Below are positions 27,753 through 36,169 of a stretch of 64,000 bases of DNA, piece after piece. The stretch's first letter is position 1. Each line of letters starts with the position of its first letter. Location: positions 558,001 through 622,000 of the forward strand of contig NZ_KI650980.1 of NCBI RefSeq assembly GCF_000506985.1, given 5' to 3'. The translations under genes and the position numbers were made by a program. The DNA is from Advenella kashmirensis W13003 (GTDB taxonomy: Bacteria > Pseudomonadota > Gammaproteobacteria > Burkholderiales > Burkholderiaceae_B). Under the pieces are notes generated by a model that saw only the letters and a program-made list of their open reading frames with translations, was not told the DNA's origin and did no database searches.

Positions 27753-28387
27753 AGGGCTTTTTTATAACACTCGAAGGCGTGGACGGGGCGGGCAAAAGCT
27801 CTCATATCGGCCACCTGCGCGATCTGTGCGAATCGCTGGGACATGATGTGGTCATGACTCGCGAGCCAGGCGGCACACCCGTCAGCGAAGTGCTGCGGAC
27901 CATGCTTCTGACCGAATCCATGCATATGGAAACCGAAACACTGCTGATGTTTGCTGCCCGGCAGGAGCATATCCTGTCGGTCATCCGGCCCGCACTGCGC
28001 GCGGGCAAAGTTGTGATCAGCGACCGGTTTACCGATGCGACCTACGCCTATCAGGGTGGCGGGCGCCATTTTCCGGCGGCACGCATCCGGGTTCTTGAAG
28101 ACTGGGTTCAACAGCAATTGCAGCCCGATCTGACCCTTCTTTTTGATGTTCCCCTGGAAGTCGCGCGCGAGCGCCTGCTCAAAAGTCGCGAGCAGGATCG
28201 TTTTGAACGGGAAGACAGCGAATTTTTCGAGCGCGTGCGCAATGCCTATCATGCGCGCGTGAACGCAGAGCCTTCACGATTTTATGTGGTTGATTCAAGC
28301 AGGCCCAAAGCGGACATTACCCAACAGCTGCAGGACAAGCTTACGGCAGTGCTGGCGCAGCACGCCGCACAGGATCAATCCCCATGA
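27749..28387 (+). CDS. tmk: Thymidylate kinase
   Basis: Phosphorylates dTMP to dTDP. The 212-residue protein starts MKGFFITLEGVDGAGKSSHIGHL, with the P-loop at residues 10-17. It has the TREPGGTPVSEVLR (DR[YF]-lid side) element and the nucleoside-binding ISDRFTDATYAYQGGGR. It overlaps mltG and holB by 4 bases each (ATGA), so the three are translationally coupled. The mltG-tmk-holB order is widespread. Confidence 0.97.
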   Translation: MKGFFITLEGVDGAGKSSHIGHLRDLCESLGHDVVMTREPGGTPVSEVLRTMLLTESMHMETETLLMFAARQEHILSVIRPALRAGKVVISDRFTDATYAYQGGGRHFPAARIRVLEDWVQQQLQPDLTLLFDVPLEVARERLLKSREQDRFEREDSEFFERVRNAYHARVNAEPSRFYVVDSSRPKADITQQLQDKLTAVLAQHAAQDQSP

Positions 28388-29445
28388 GTGCAATCACGCC
28401 TTTTTTCCCCTGGCAAACGGCAAGCGCCAGCCAATGGCTGGGTGATCGCGAGCGTTTCGCCCATGCCTGGCTGATATACGGGCCGCCTGGAATCGGCAAG
28501 CTCACCTTTGCGCGGGCCGCGGCCACCAGCTTGTTATGCGAACGTCCGACAGGCGGCATTGCCTGCGGCACCTGCGAGTCGTGCTCGTGGATTGCCAACG
28601 ACAGTCACCCCGATCTGCGGCTGATCATGCCGGATCGGCTGGCACAACAGTATGGTCTTCAGGAAGCAGCGACCGTGACGGATGCGCAGGAAGGCGCAGC
28701 AGCCAAAAAAGCCTCGGGTGAGATCCGCATCGACCAGGTTCGGCAACTGGATTCATTGTTGAGTGTGACCACGCACCGTAGCGGAATGCGTGTGATTATT
28801 CTGTTTCCCGTAGAAGCGCTCAATAGCGCGTCGGCCAATTATTTGCTCAAATCGGTTGAAGAACCGGCACCCGGTACTGTTTTTCTGTTGGTGTCGCATG
28901 CCCCCGACAAGGTTTTGCCCACGCTTTTATCGCGTTGCCGACGATTGAGTCTGCCCATGCCGGCGCGCGAGGAAGGGCTGGCTTGGCTGCAAGCGCAGGG
29001 GCTGTCTGAAACCCAGGCCGATACCTGGCTGCATGCCAGCGGCGGGGCGCCTGTCGGAGCGCTGACTTTGAGTCAGTCCAGCACCGAACCCGTCAGCTAC
29101 TGGCTCGGTTCCTTCACACAAAGCCTGGCCGACCGTGCCATGCCGGATATGGCCGACTACACGGCCCGCCTGGATAAATTGCAGCCAGCTGAGTGGCTGG
29201 GCACATTACAACGTCTGTTCACAGATCTCATGCTGCATAGTCAGGGCCTGCCGTTGCGCTACTTTCCCCGACTGATGCCTTTTATCAAAGCGATTGCCGA
29301 GGAACTGAGTGCGCCGAGAATCAGCCAGACCGCCGTCTGGCTTGCCGCCCAGCAACGAATTGCAGACCACCCGCTCAACAGCCGACTGTTCATCCAGTCT
29401 GTGCTGCAGCGCGTGTGCGTGACCTGCCTGTCAAAAAATGGATAA
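28384..29445 (+). CDS. holB: DNA polymerase III delta' subunit
   Basis: AAA+ subunit of the clamp loader, which places the beta sliding clamp on DNA. The 353-residue protein begins MSAITPFFPWQTASASQWL and has the P-loop-like GPPGIGKLT (about 31-39). A four-cysteine zinc module follows (LLC...ACGTCESC, about 49-66). Further motifs are the sensor-type NSASANYLLKSVEEPAPGTVFLL and LLSRCRRL, the SRC motif of clamp loaders. It is downstream of tmk and upstream of tatD. Confidence 0.94.
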   Translation: MSAITPFFPWQTASASQWLGDRERFAHAWLIYGPPGIGKLTFARAAATSLLCERPTGGIACGTCESCSWIANDSHPDLRLIMPDRLAQQYGLQEAATVTDAQEGAAAKKASGEIRIDQVRQLDSLLSVTTHRSGMRVIILFPVEALNSASANYLLKSVEEPAPGTVFLLVSHAPDKVLPTLLSRCRRLSLPMPAREEGLAWLQAQGLSETQADTWLHASGGAPVGALTLSQSSTEPVSYWLGSFTQSLADRAMPDMADYTARLDKLQPAEWLGTLQRLFTDLMLHSQGLPLRYFPRLMPFIKAIAEELSAPRISQTAVWLAAQQRIADHPLNSRLFIQSVLQRVCVTCLSKNG

Positions 29446-29458
29446 AACGGATTAGCTT

Positions 29459-30226
29459 ATGTATGTCGATTCCCACTGCCACCTTGATTTTCCGGATCTG
29501 CAGGAAAACCTGTCCGAGATCCTGGAGAATATGAAACGCAATCAGGTCACTCATGCGCTCTGTGTCAGTGTCAATTTGCCGGACTGGCCGCGCATCGTCA
29601 ATCTGATAGAGACGCACGCCAATCTGTGGGGCTCGGTTGGCGTGCATCCGGATTACGAAGACACCCCGGAACCGGATGTGGATATGCTGTGCAAACATGC
29701 ACAGCATCCCAGGATCGTGGCGATCGGGGAAACCGGCCTGGATTATTATCGCCTGTCCGAGCCGCTGGACTGGCAGCGCGAACGCTTCAGGGTCCACATC
29801 CGGGCTGGTAATCAAAGCGGCTTGCCGCTGATAATTCATACGCGTTCGTCTGCTGAAGATACGTTGCGGTTGATGCGCGAAGAAAATGCGGCCGGCTGCG
29901 GTGGCGTCATGCATTGCTTCACCGAGTCCTGGGATGTTGCAGAGCAGGCGATGGAACAGAATTTCTATATCTCGCTGTCGGGTATTGTTACTTTCAAAAA
30001 CGCCACTCAGTTGCATGATGTGGCTCGCCGCATGCCGCTGGACCGTTTGCTGATTGAGACCGATTCTCCCTATCTGGCGCCGGTTCCGTACCGCGGCAAG
30101 CGCAATGACCCGTCCAAAGTCATCCACGTAGCCGAAAAAATCGCAGAAATCAAACAAATTCCCGTTAGTGAAGTTGCAGAGGCTTCTACAAATAATTTTT
30201 TCAATTTATTCAAAAAGATACAGTGA
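29459..30226 (+). CDS. tatD: TatD family metal-dependent hydrolase
   Basis: A TIM-barrel metal hydrolase/DNase of the TatD (YcfH) family with 255 residues. It begins MYVDSHCHLDFPDL, where the HxH pair binds metal. Further metal and active-site elements are GETGLDYYR, PLIIHTRSS, GVMHCFTES and LLIETDSPYLAPVPYRGKRN. It lies 13 bases after holB, so it ends the mltG-tmk-holB-tatD operon. Substrate in the cell is not certain for the family. Confidence 0.93.
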   Translation: MYVDSHCHLDFPDLQENLSEILENMKRNQVTHALCVSVNLPDWPRIVNLIETHANLWGSVGVHPDYEDTPEPDVDMLCKHAQHPRIVAIGETGLDYYRLSEPLDWQRERFRVHIRAGNQSGLPLIIHTRSSAEDTLRLMREENAAGCGGVMHCFTESWDVAEQAMEQNFYISLSGIVTFKNATQLHDVARRMPLDRLLIETDSPYLAPVPYRGKRNDPSKVIHVAEKIAEIKQIPVSEVAEASTNNFFNLFKKIQ

Positions 30227-30283
30227 TTATTTGTTATATTGCTTTAAGTTTAAGTTAAAAGCTGATTGCCCGCTCAATATATC

Positions 30284-30300
30284 AAATAATTGAATTATTT
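30284..30300. repeat. AT-rich palindrome upstream of the ankyrin gene
   Basis: AAATAATT-G-AATTATTT, a perfect 8-bp dyad in an AT-rich 97-base gap. It stands 23 bases before the start codon, where a promoter or operator would lie. No binding protein is suggested by the sequence. Confidence 0.4.
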
Positions 30301-30323
30301 CATAAAGTTAGGAGAGATATATC

Positions 30324-30977
30324 ATGTATAACATTAGAAGTAGTTCGGTCCTGAAGAAAAGCATTCTTGCTGCCAGCCTTGCGGTTGTCGTCAGTGCGTG
30401 CGCTGCCAATAGCGGCAGCAATAGCAACTGGTGGAACGATGTCAAAAATGATCGCCCCAGCGATGTGACCCAGGCCATTTCCCAGGGCGCCGATCCCAAT
30501 ATGGTCAATCAGAACGGCGAACCCGCACTGATTCAGGCGATCCGTGACCAATCCATGGGTGTGTTCGATGCGCTGGCGGCCAATCCCAAGACCGATGTCA
30601 ACGCCGTCAATCGCACTGGCGAGACACCGTTGATGTATTTGGCCATTATTGGTGACGTGCCTCGTGCCGAAAAACTGGTCGCAAGGGGCGCCAAGGTCAA
30701 TCGCCTGGGGTGGACGCCGCTGCATTATGCCGCCTCCAAAGGGCACGTTGATATGATCAAGTTTCTGCTGGGCAAGGGTGCCTATCCGAACGCGCCGGCA
30801 CCTGATGGCAGCTCACCTGTCTTGATGGCAGTCACCTCGAAAAATGCCGACGCTGTGCGTGCACTGGTTGCGGCCGGCGCCGATCCTCGTGCCATCAACC
30901 AGAAAAACGTCAGTGCCCTCGATATGGCCAAAAAAATGGGCAACAGCGACGTCCTTCAAGCGTTGAATCAAAAATAA
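30324..30977 (+). CDS. Ankyrin-repeat lipoprotein
   Basis: A 217-residue exported protein. The N-terminus (KKSILAASLAVVVSACAANS) is a signal peptide with a lipobox-like VVSAC, so it is probably a lipoprotein anchored at Cys28. The rest consists of about five ankyrin repeats (for example GWTPLHYAASKGHVDMIKFLLGKGA, here shown only in part: the repeat core is about residues 130-160), a protein-protein interaction scaffold. It has a good ribosome binding site (AGGAGAG). A secreted protein follows 12 bases later and is probably co-transcribed. The partner is unknown. Confidence 0.85.
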   Translation: MYNIRSSSVLKKSILAASLAVVVSACAANSGSNSNWWNDVKNDRPSDVTQAISQGADPNMVNQNGEPALIQAIRDQSMGVFDALAANPKTDVNAVNRTGETPLMYLAIIGDVPRAEKLVARGAKVNRLGWTPLHYAASKGHVDMIKFLLGKGAYPNAPAPDGSSPVLMAVTSKNADAVRALVAAGADPRAINQKNVSALDMAKKMGNSDVLQALNQK

Positions 30978-30989
30978 GGAACACCAACC

Positions 30990-31781
30990 ATGAACCGGTA
31001 CCTTGTCTCTCGTTCAACCGCTCTGAAACCGTTGATCGTACTGCTTGGCCTGGCGGGTATACTGGCCACAGGCACAGCCCGGGCCGATCAAAGCTACTGC
31101 GACAGCCCGTGGCTTAAACCCAATGCACGCCTGTCCGGTTCGGTCGATGGGGCCAAGGCGCGGTTCGCTGTTCGGGTCGATCAGGTCAACAGAATCAGTG
31201 CCGACGAATGTACTGCCAGCCTGACCGTCGATGCTGACGCGCCGATCGCGGGGCAAAGAGTGCAGGGGACAGGGCCGTTTACCTTGACCGTGCGTCAGGG
31301 ACAATCGTCACTCAATGGCGCTTTTGATGCGTCGGGCCTGATGAACACCTTGATGAAAACCACCGTGGAAAGTGCGCTTCAGGGGTATTTTCTCAAGCCC
31401 GCCAATACAGTCAGTCCTGGCGAGACCCTGGCTCCCGTATCCGGTCATTCGAATGTCAATCTGACCGTGACCCTGCAAAATGGTATCCCGCTCAATCAAA
31501 TCAACGTCAGCAATGCTTCAATTTCCACCAGTGCCAGAAAAGTAGGCAAGCTGCAAAGCCACGCGACCGCCGTGGGCACTTTGCAATGCATGCCGGTTAC
31601 CTATACGGCGACCACTTCTAGTGGTAATCTTAGCGGTGTCGCGGGCAATAACGGGAATGCGGCAAAAGCAGGGACCTCGCAGGTGACCGATTGGTACTGC
31701 CCGGAAAAAGGGCTGACCATGGAATCGGTCATTACCAGCGGCAGTAAAAAGACGAAGGTGATCATCAATTCGGTGCAATAA
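30990..31781 (+). CDS. Secreted protein of unknown function
   Basis: I do not recognise this 263-residue protein. It has a signal peptide (about residues 1-32, ending TGTARA) and then a soluble, mostly beta-predicted chain rich in Thr, Ser, Val and Asn. Four cysteines are visible in the mature part (near DQSYCDSPW, ADECTASL, GTLQCMPV and DWYCPEKG), consistent with two disulfides in the periplasm. It follows the ankyrin lipoprotein by 12 bases, so a shared envelope role is likely. Confidence 0.7.
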   Translation: MNRYLVSRSTALKPLIVLLGLAGILATGTARADQSYCDSPWLKPNARLSGSVDGAKARFAVRVDQVNRISADECTASLTVDADAPIAGQRVQGTGPFTLTVRQGQSSLNGAFDASGLMNTLMKTTVESALQGYFLKPANTVSPGETLAPVSGHSNVNLTVTLQNGIPLNQINVSNASISTSARKVGKLQSHATAVGTLQCMPVTYTATTSSGNLSGVAGNNGNAAKAGTSQVTDWYCPEKGLTMESVITSGSKKTKVIINSVQ

Positions 31782-31806
31782 GCCGGATGGTTGACTGACC
31801 GGCAGG

Positions 31807-31830
31807 CGTGTTGATCAGAACAACACGTTT
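31807..31830 (+). terminator. Weak terminator candidate after the secreted protein gene
   Basis: The 7-bp perfect stem CGTGTTG / CAACACG (31807-31813 with 31821-31827) has a 7-base loop and is followed by only TTT. It sits 26 bases past the stop codon. The short T tract keeps confidence low. Confidence 0.4.
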
Positions 31831-31852
31831 GCTATGGCCTGAAACAGACATT

Positions 31853-31900
31853 TGATATGTCCCTATTTAATTTTTAATACAAAAAAATAGGGACATATCA
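31853..31900. repeat. 16-bp perfect inverted repeat at the gdhA promoter
   Basis: Arms TGATATGTCCCTATTT (31853-31868) and AAATAGGGACATATCA (31885-31900) are perfect complements, separated by 16 bases. The left arm overlaps a -35-like TTGATA (31852-31857), and a -10-like TAATAC (31875-31880) sits 17 bases beyond in the spacer. A protein binding both arms would straddle RNA polymerase; a hairpin in DNA or RNA is the alternative. Confidence 0.6.
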
Positions 31901-31948
31901 TATTAACGTTACACTTGTGCTTTGTCTGATCATCTCAAGGAGAAGATT

Positions 31949-33250
31949 TTGAGTCAGGATACAAACAGCAACGGCCAGCACGCCTTACCCTCTTACCTGA
32001 ATTCAGAAGATCTGGGTGCGTGGGGGATTTATCTTAAACAGGTGGACCGTGTTACGCCCTATCTGGGTTCTTTGCAACGCTGGGTTGAAACACTCAAACG
32101 ACCGAAGCGCGCTCTGATTGTTGATATTCCTGTTGAACTGGACAACGGCACGATTGCGCATTTTGAAGGTTATCGCGTTCAGCATAATACCTCCCGTGGT
32201 CCGGGCAAGGGCGGCGTGCGCTTCCACCAGGACGTCTGCCTGTCTGAAGTCATGGCGCTGGCGGCCTGGATGTCGATCAAAAATGCTGCAGTCAATCTTC
32301 CGTATGGTGGCGCCAAAGGCGGCGTGCGTATTGATCCACGCAATTATTCCAAGGCCGAGCTCGAAAAAGTCACGCGTCGCTACACCAGCGAAATCGGCGT
32401 GATCATCGGCCCCTCAAAAGACATTCCGGCGCCTGATGTCAACACCAACCCCCAGACCATGGCGTGGATGATGGACACCTATTCCATGAACGTGGGTGCG
32501 ACGGCCACCGGCGTGGTTACCGGCAAGCCGATTTCACTGGGTGGCAGCCTGGGACGGGTAGAAGCCACCGGTCGCGGTGTTTTCGTCGTAGCGTGCGAAG
32601 CTGCTCGTGATCTGAATATCTCGATTGAAGGCGCCCGCGTCGCCGTTCAGGGTTTCGGTAATGTGGGTGGAACGGCTGCGCGCCTGTTTTTCGAATCCGG
32701 TGCAAAAATTGTCGCCGTACAGGATCACACCGCCGCAATTCGCAACACCAACGGCATCCAGGTGCACGAGTTACTGGCGCACGTTGAAAAGCATGCCGGC
32801 GTCAAAGGATTTGCGGGTGCGGAAGAGGTGGATGTTGACGATTTCTGGTCGGTCGAAACCGATTTCATGATTCCTGCTGCGCTGGAAAACCAGATCGATG
32901 CGCGCGTGGCGGATATTGTCAAGGCCAGGGTAGTTGTAGAGGGCGCCAATGGCCCGACGACACCGGAAGCCGATGACATCCTGACCGAAAAAGGCGTCTA
33001 TGTCGTACCCGACGTTCTTGCGAATGCCGGCGGTGTGACGGTCAGTTATTTTGAATGGGTGCAGGATTTCTCCAGCTTTTTCTGGACAGAAGAAGAAATC
33101 AACCACCGTCTGGAACGCCTGATGCGCGAAGCCTACCGTGCCGTTTCAGAAGTGGCCAGACAGCACTCTGTCTCATTGCGTACCGCTGCGTTTATTGTGG
33201 CTTGCTCACGTATTCTGGAGTCACGCGAAGTTCGCGGCCTGTATCCCTGA
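31949..33250 (+). CDS. gdhA: Glu/Leu/Phe/Val family dehydrogenase (NAD(P)-glutamate dehydrogenase)
   Basis: Oxidative deamination of glutamate to 2-oxoglutarate or the reverse. A TTG at 31949 is the likely start: AAGGAG (31937-31942) lies 6 bases ahead and the product reads [18 protein letters not shown], 433 residues. An upstream TTG at 31922 has no ribosome binding site. Motifs are [12 protein letters not shown], the catalytic-lysine region [14 protein letters not shown] and the Rossmann loop [16 protein letters not shown]-terminal [15 protein letters not shown] and sequence style are close to the betaproteobacterial enzymes. The leader holds a 16-bp inverted repeat. Confidence 0.94.
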   Translation: MSQDTNSNGQHALPSYLNSEDLGAWGIYLKQVDRVTPYLGSLQRWVETLKRPKRALIVDIPVELDNGTIAHFEGYRVQHNTSRGPGKGGVRFHQDVCLSEVMALAAWMSIKNAAVNLPYGGAKGGVRIDPRNYSKAELEKVTRRYTSEIGVIIGPSKDIPAPDVNTNPQTMAWMMDTYSMNVGATATGVVTGKPISLGGSLGRVEATGRGVFVVACEAARDLNISIEGARVAVQGFGNVGGTAARLFFESGAKIVAVQDHTAAIRNTNGIQVHELLAHVEKHAGVKGFAGAEEVDVDDFWSVETDFMIPAALENQIDARVADIVKARVVVEGANGPTTPEADDILTEKGVYVVPDVLANAGGVTVSYFEWVQDFSSFFWTEEEINHRLERLMREAYRAVSEVARQHSVSLRTAAFIVACSRILESREVRGLYP

Positions 33251-33279
33251 TTTACGGCCAATGAACATGCTATGATTTG

Positions 33280-33352
33280 TCCTGGTGGAGATGGCTATCC
33301 TCCCGGGCACTGCCCGAACCGCTGTCCACAGGACAGATAATGATACCTGCGC
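33280..33352 (+). ncRNA. Fluoride riboswitch (crcB RNA motif)
   Basis: The conserved core is easy to follow: GGAGATGGC at 33287-33295, pairing with CCTCCC (33299-33304). A variable hairpin follows (GGGCA..TGCCC), then AACCGCTG (33318-33325), the stem GTCC/GGAC, and ATAATGATACCTGC at 33337-33350. This is the order known from the crcB motif, which folds as a pseudoknot around Mg2+ and F-. A -10-like TATGAT lies at 33271-33276, just before it. A further hairpin at 33355-33383 (CCGGCT...AGCCGG) may be part of the expression platform. The gene downstream is crcB, which fits exactly. Confidence 0.9.
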
Positions 33353-33439
33353 AACCGGCTTTCTGTTTTGAACAGCGAGCCGGAGTCGCGGGTATTTTTG
33401 TGCCCGCAAAAACAGAACGGAAACAATTGGGGTCACTGC

Positions 33440-33829
33440 ATGCTTCTATCCATATTCATGATCAGTATCGGCGCGTCCGGCGGGGCCGTTTTGCGGTGGG
33501 CGCTCGGACTGGCACTCAATAGCACTTTTCACAATATTGCCATGGGCACGCTGGTCGCCAATCTGGCCGGTGGCTATCTGATCGGTCTGGCGCTGGGGGT
33601 CTTCGGTGCTTTTCCTTCTTTTCCCCCCGAGTGGCGGCTGCTGATCGTGACCGGGTTTCTGGGCGGGCTTACCACCTTTTCCAGCTTCTCTGCCGAAGTC
33701 ACAATGTTGCTGCATCAGGGCAAGGCTCAGTGGGCATTGCTGGAGATCGGCCTGCATGTGATCGGGTCTCTGTTACTGACCACGCTGGGGCTTTATACCG
33801 TGACTGCGATCCGTCGGCTTTACGAATAA
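33440..33829 (+). CDS. crcB: Fluoride exporter CrcB/Fluc
   Basis: A dual-topology fluoride channel that acts as a dimer and exports F- from the cytoplasm. The start at 33440 gives 129 residues with four membrane helices. Landmarks are GASGGAVLRWALG, GTLVANLAGGYLIGLALG (the conserved Asn lines the pore) and TGFLGGLTTFSSFS (the Na+/Phe-box region). The in-frame ATG at 33368 is inside the riboswitch leader and is rejected. A single copy implies a homodimer. Fluoride control through the riboswitch is expected. Confidence 0.95.
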   Translation: MLLSIFMISIGASGGAVLRWALGLALNSTFHNIAMGTLVANLAGGYLIGLALGVFGAFPSFPPEWRLLIVTGFLGGLTTFSSFSAEVTMLLHQGKAQWALLEIGLHVIGSLLLTTLGLYTVTAIRRLYE

Positions 33830-33848
33830 AAGTCGCGGGAAAAGAGAA

Positions 33849-33870
33849 GGGACTGATCAATGATCAGCCC
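33849..33870. terminator. Hairpin between convergent crcB and the GST gene
   Basis: CTGATCA-A-TGATCAG (33853-33867) is extended by GGG/CCC across one bulged A. It lies 20 bases after the crcB stop in the gap between two convergent genes. No clean T tract follows on the plus strand, while the minus strand shows TTCTCTTTTCC. It is likely to aid termination, but its strength is uncertain. Confidence 0.45.
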
Positions 33871-33963
33871 CGTCGATTCAGTCAGGCCGAGCCGGCATCA
33901 TAGGCAAGCCGTCTGCAAGAGTTTCATAACGCCTGCCGCGCCGGGCAATTTGAGCCGCAGCGC

Positions 33964-34662
33964 TTAAGCGTCGTTGGGATCATCCAGCCCGAACAGAATT
34001 TTTTTCGCTTCGTCATTGTTGGGTGGCTGACCCGGATTCACCTGTTCGACCAGGGCATAGGCGCGCTCAGTGGCAGGGCGGGCGGCAATCGTATCGAACC
34101 AGCGTTTCAGATTCGGGAAGTCGTTCAGATCCTGTTGTTGGCGTTCGTGAGGCACGACCCAGGGGTAGCAGGCCATATCTGCAATGGAGTAGTCGTTGAC
34201 AATGAACTCGCGGTTTTCAAGGCGACGATCCAGCACACCGTACAATCTTGCCGTTTCCTTGACATAACGCTTAATGGCGTATTCAATTTTCTCCGGTGCA
34301 TATTGACCGAAATGATGATTCTGGCCAGCCATGGGTCCCAGGCCGCCCATCTGCCAGTTCAGCCACTCCAGCGTCTGGGTTTTGAGCCGTAAATTGTCTG
34401 AAAGAAATCGACCCGTCTTTTCGGCCAGGTACTGCAAAATGGCCCCGGATTCGAACACGGAAATGGCATCACCATGATCGTTCGGATTGTTGTCGACGAT
34501 GGCGGGGATCCGGTTGTTGGGTGAGATTTTCAGAAAATCGGGTGCAAACTGGTCGCCTTTACCGATATTGATGGGGTGAATGGAATATTCCAGCCCGGCT
34601 TCTTCCAGAAAAAGGGTGATTTTATGGCCGTTAGGGGTCGTCCAGTAATATAAATCGATCAT
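33964..34662 (-). CDS. Glutathione S-transferase family protein (YfcG-like disulfide-bond oxidoreductase)
   Basis: A Nu-class-type glutathione transferase of 232 residues, most like YfcG/YghU disulfide reductases. The N-terminal thioredoxin-like domain (about 1-85) begins MIDLYYWTTPNGHKITLFLEEAGLEY and contains SPNNRIPAIVDN and FESGAILQYLAEKTG, which bind glutathione. The helical C-terminal domain contains GGLGPMAGQNHHF and the N-capping YSIADMACYPWV. Its start overlaps the upstream glutathione peroxidase stop by 4 bases, so the two form a small antioxidant operon. Confidence 0.92.
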   Translation of the reverse strand: MIDLYYWTTPNGHKITLFLEEAGLEYSIHPINIGKGDQFAPDFLKISPNNRIPAIVDNNPNDHGDAISVFESGAILQYLAEKTGRFLSDNLRLKTQTLEWLNWQMGGLGPMAGQNHHFGQYAPEKIEYAIKRYVKETARLYGVLDRRLENREFIVNDYSIADMACYPWVVPHERQQQDLNDFPNLKRWFDTIAARPATERAYALVEQVNPGQPPNNDEAKKILFGLDDPNDA

Positions 34663-35141
34663 TTCAATGCGTCCTTGATATCCTGTTCAATGTCCTGCGG
34701 TTTGACCGTTGGCGCATAACGCTGCAAAACATCGCCATTGCGGCCGACCAGAAATTTGGTGAAATTCCACTTGATCGATTGTATACCCAGCAGACCGGGT
34801 TTTTCTTTTTTCAACCAGGCGAACACCGGATGGGTGCCGTCGCCATTGACTTCGGTCTTGCGCGTCAGCGGAAAGGTGACGCCAAAATTGAGATTGCAGA
34901 ACTGTCTGATCTGCTCGTCGGAGCCTGGCTCCTGGCTGCCGAACTGGTTGCAGGGGAACCCCAGCACCACCAGCCCCTGGTCCTTGTATTGTTCGTACAG
35001 TTTTTGCAACCCGGTATATTGAGGCGTAAAGCCACATTGGGACGCAACATTGGCCACGAGTACGACTTTATCCCGTAACGAAGACAGCGCCAGGGTCTCG
35101 CCGTTTTGCAACATAACGGACATGGAATAGAATTGGCTCAT
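34659..35141 (-). CDS. Glutathione peroxidase family thiol peroxidase
   Basis: Reduces hydroperoxides with a peroxidatic cysteine. The 160-residue protein has NVASQCGFTPQYTGLQKLY with Cys36 (Cys in place of the selenocysteine of animal GPx). The rest of the tetrad is in GFPCNQFGSQEPG (Gln) and IKWNFTKFLVG (Trp, Asn). The CNQFG cysteine may serve as the resolving residue with thioredoxin. It overlaps the GST gene by 4 bases, and the exporter gene is immediately upstream (stop at 35142). Confidence 0.94.
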   Translation of the reverse strand: MSQFYSMSVMLQNGETLALSSLRDKVVLVANVASQCGFTPQYTGLQKLYEQYKDQGLVVLGFPCNQFGSQEPGSDEQIRQFCNLNFGVTFPLTRKTEVNGDGTHPVFAWLKKEKPGLLGIQSIKWNFTKFLVGRNGDVLQRYAPTVKPQDIEQDIKDALK

Positions 35142-36059
35142 TTAATTCTCCCGATCAGTATCGACAACGGGCGGCGCCGGCGAGGTCATGGCGCAGCCGA
35201 CAGAAGCGGCGACAATAAAGGCGATGGCCAGCCATTGGCCGGTCGTCAGTTGTTCATGCAGTATAACCAGTCCTGCCAGGGCTCCCATGGCCGGCTCCAG
35301 GCTCAGCAGAATACTCATGGTTTTGCGCGGCAGCGAGCGCAGGGAAATCATTTCGAGTGAATAAGGGATCGCACTGGACAGCACAGCGACGAGCAGGCCC
35401 GATACGATGAATGCAGGCGTCAGCAGCGCGGCACCGCTATGACTGATACCGAACGGTAAAACAAACAGGGCGGCGACCGTGATACCCAGCGACGTTGCCT
35501 GTCCTGGATGAATATTGCGAGTACGCTGTCCAAATACAATATACAGCGCCCAGAATACGCCCGCACCGATGGCATACATAACGCCGATCGGATCAATCGA
35601 AGATATGTCCTGTTGTGATTGCGGGATCAGCAGATACAGCCCGAGCGCCACACAACCAATCCATAAAAAATCGATCTTGCGCCGGGAAGAAAAAATAGCA
35701 AGCGATAGCGGTCCAAGAAACTCAATGGCGATCGCCACCCCCAGCGGGACGGTGCGAATCGCCATATAGAACAGGAAATTAATCAGTCCGAGACACAGGC
35801 CATAACTGGCAATCGCCAGCGCATTTTTGCGCGACAGGGGAAAGCGCCAGGGTCGCCATACGCACCAGAGCACAAGGGCGGAAAATCCAAGGCGGTAGCT
35901 TGTCGTGCCCTGGGCGCCGACAGCATCGAACAGCGATTTGGCAAACGACGTGCCAATGCACAAGGAAGCCATGGAACCGATCAGTGCGACGATACCAAGA
36001 GTCTGAGAATATGTACGTATTGTGTTGCCCGCTGCCATGCCTTTCATCCTTTGCGCCAT
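35142..36059 (-). CDS. EamA/RhtA-type inner-membrane exporter
   Basis: A ten-helix transporter of the drug/metabolite superfamily with two EamA repeats (about residues 20-150 and 160-290), 305 residues. It is most like threonine/homoserine exporter RhtA. The substrate is not readable. Three in-frame ATGs (36059, 36047, 36038) are possible starts; AAAGG at a suitable distance favours 36038, and the longest is given here. Its stop touches the glutathione peroxidase start, so exporter, peroxidase and transferase may be one transcript. Confidence 0.82.
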   Translation of the reverse strand: MAQRMKGMAAGNTIRTYSQTLGIVALIGSMASLCIGTSFAKSLFDAVGAQGTTSYRLGFSALVLWCVWRPWRFPLSRKNALAIASYGLCLGLINFLFYMAIRTVPLGVAIAIEFLGPLSLAIFSSRRKIDFLWIGCVALGLYLLIPQSQQDISSIDPIGVMYAIGAGVFWALYIVFGQRTRNIHPGQATSLGITVAALFVLPFGISHSGAALLTPAFIVSGLLVAVLSSAIPYSLEMISLRSLPRKTMSILLSLEPAMGALAGLVILHEQLTTGQWLAIAFIVAASVGCAMTSPAPPVVDTDREN

Positions 36060-36169
36060 TCTACCCGAAACCGAAAGCGAATTTAGGGTTTATACGGGTA
36101 AATGACGCTCGGGAAAGAGGCCAGCCTGACGGGGCGGAAATGCCAGTCCGCCACCCGTCCGGGAGAAGG

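Noticed and set aside
33368-33439. An earlier in-frame ATG for crcB.
   Set aside because: It would place the N-terminus inside the riboswitch leader and add 24 residues before the normal CrcB start.
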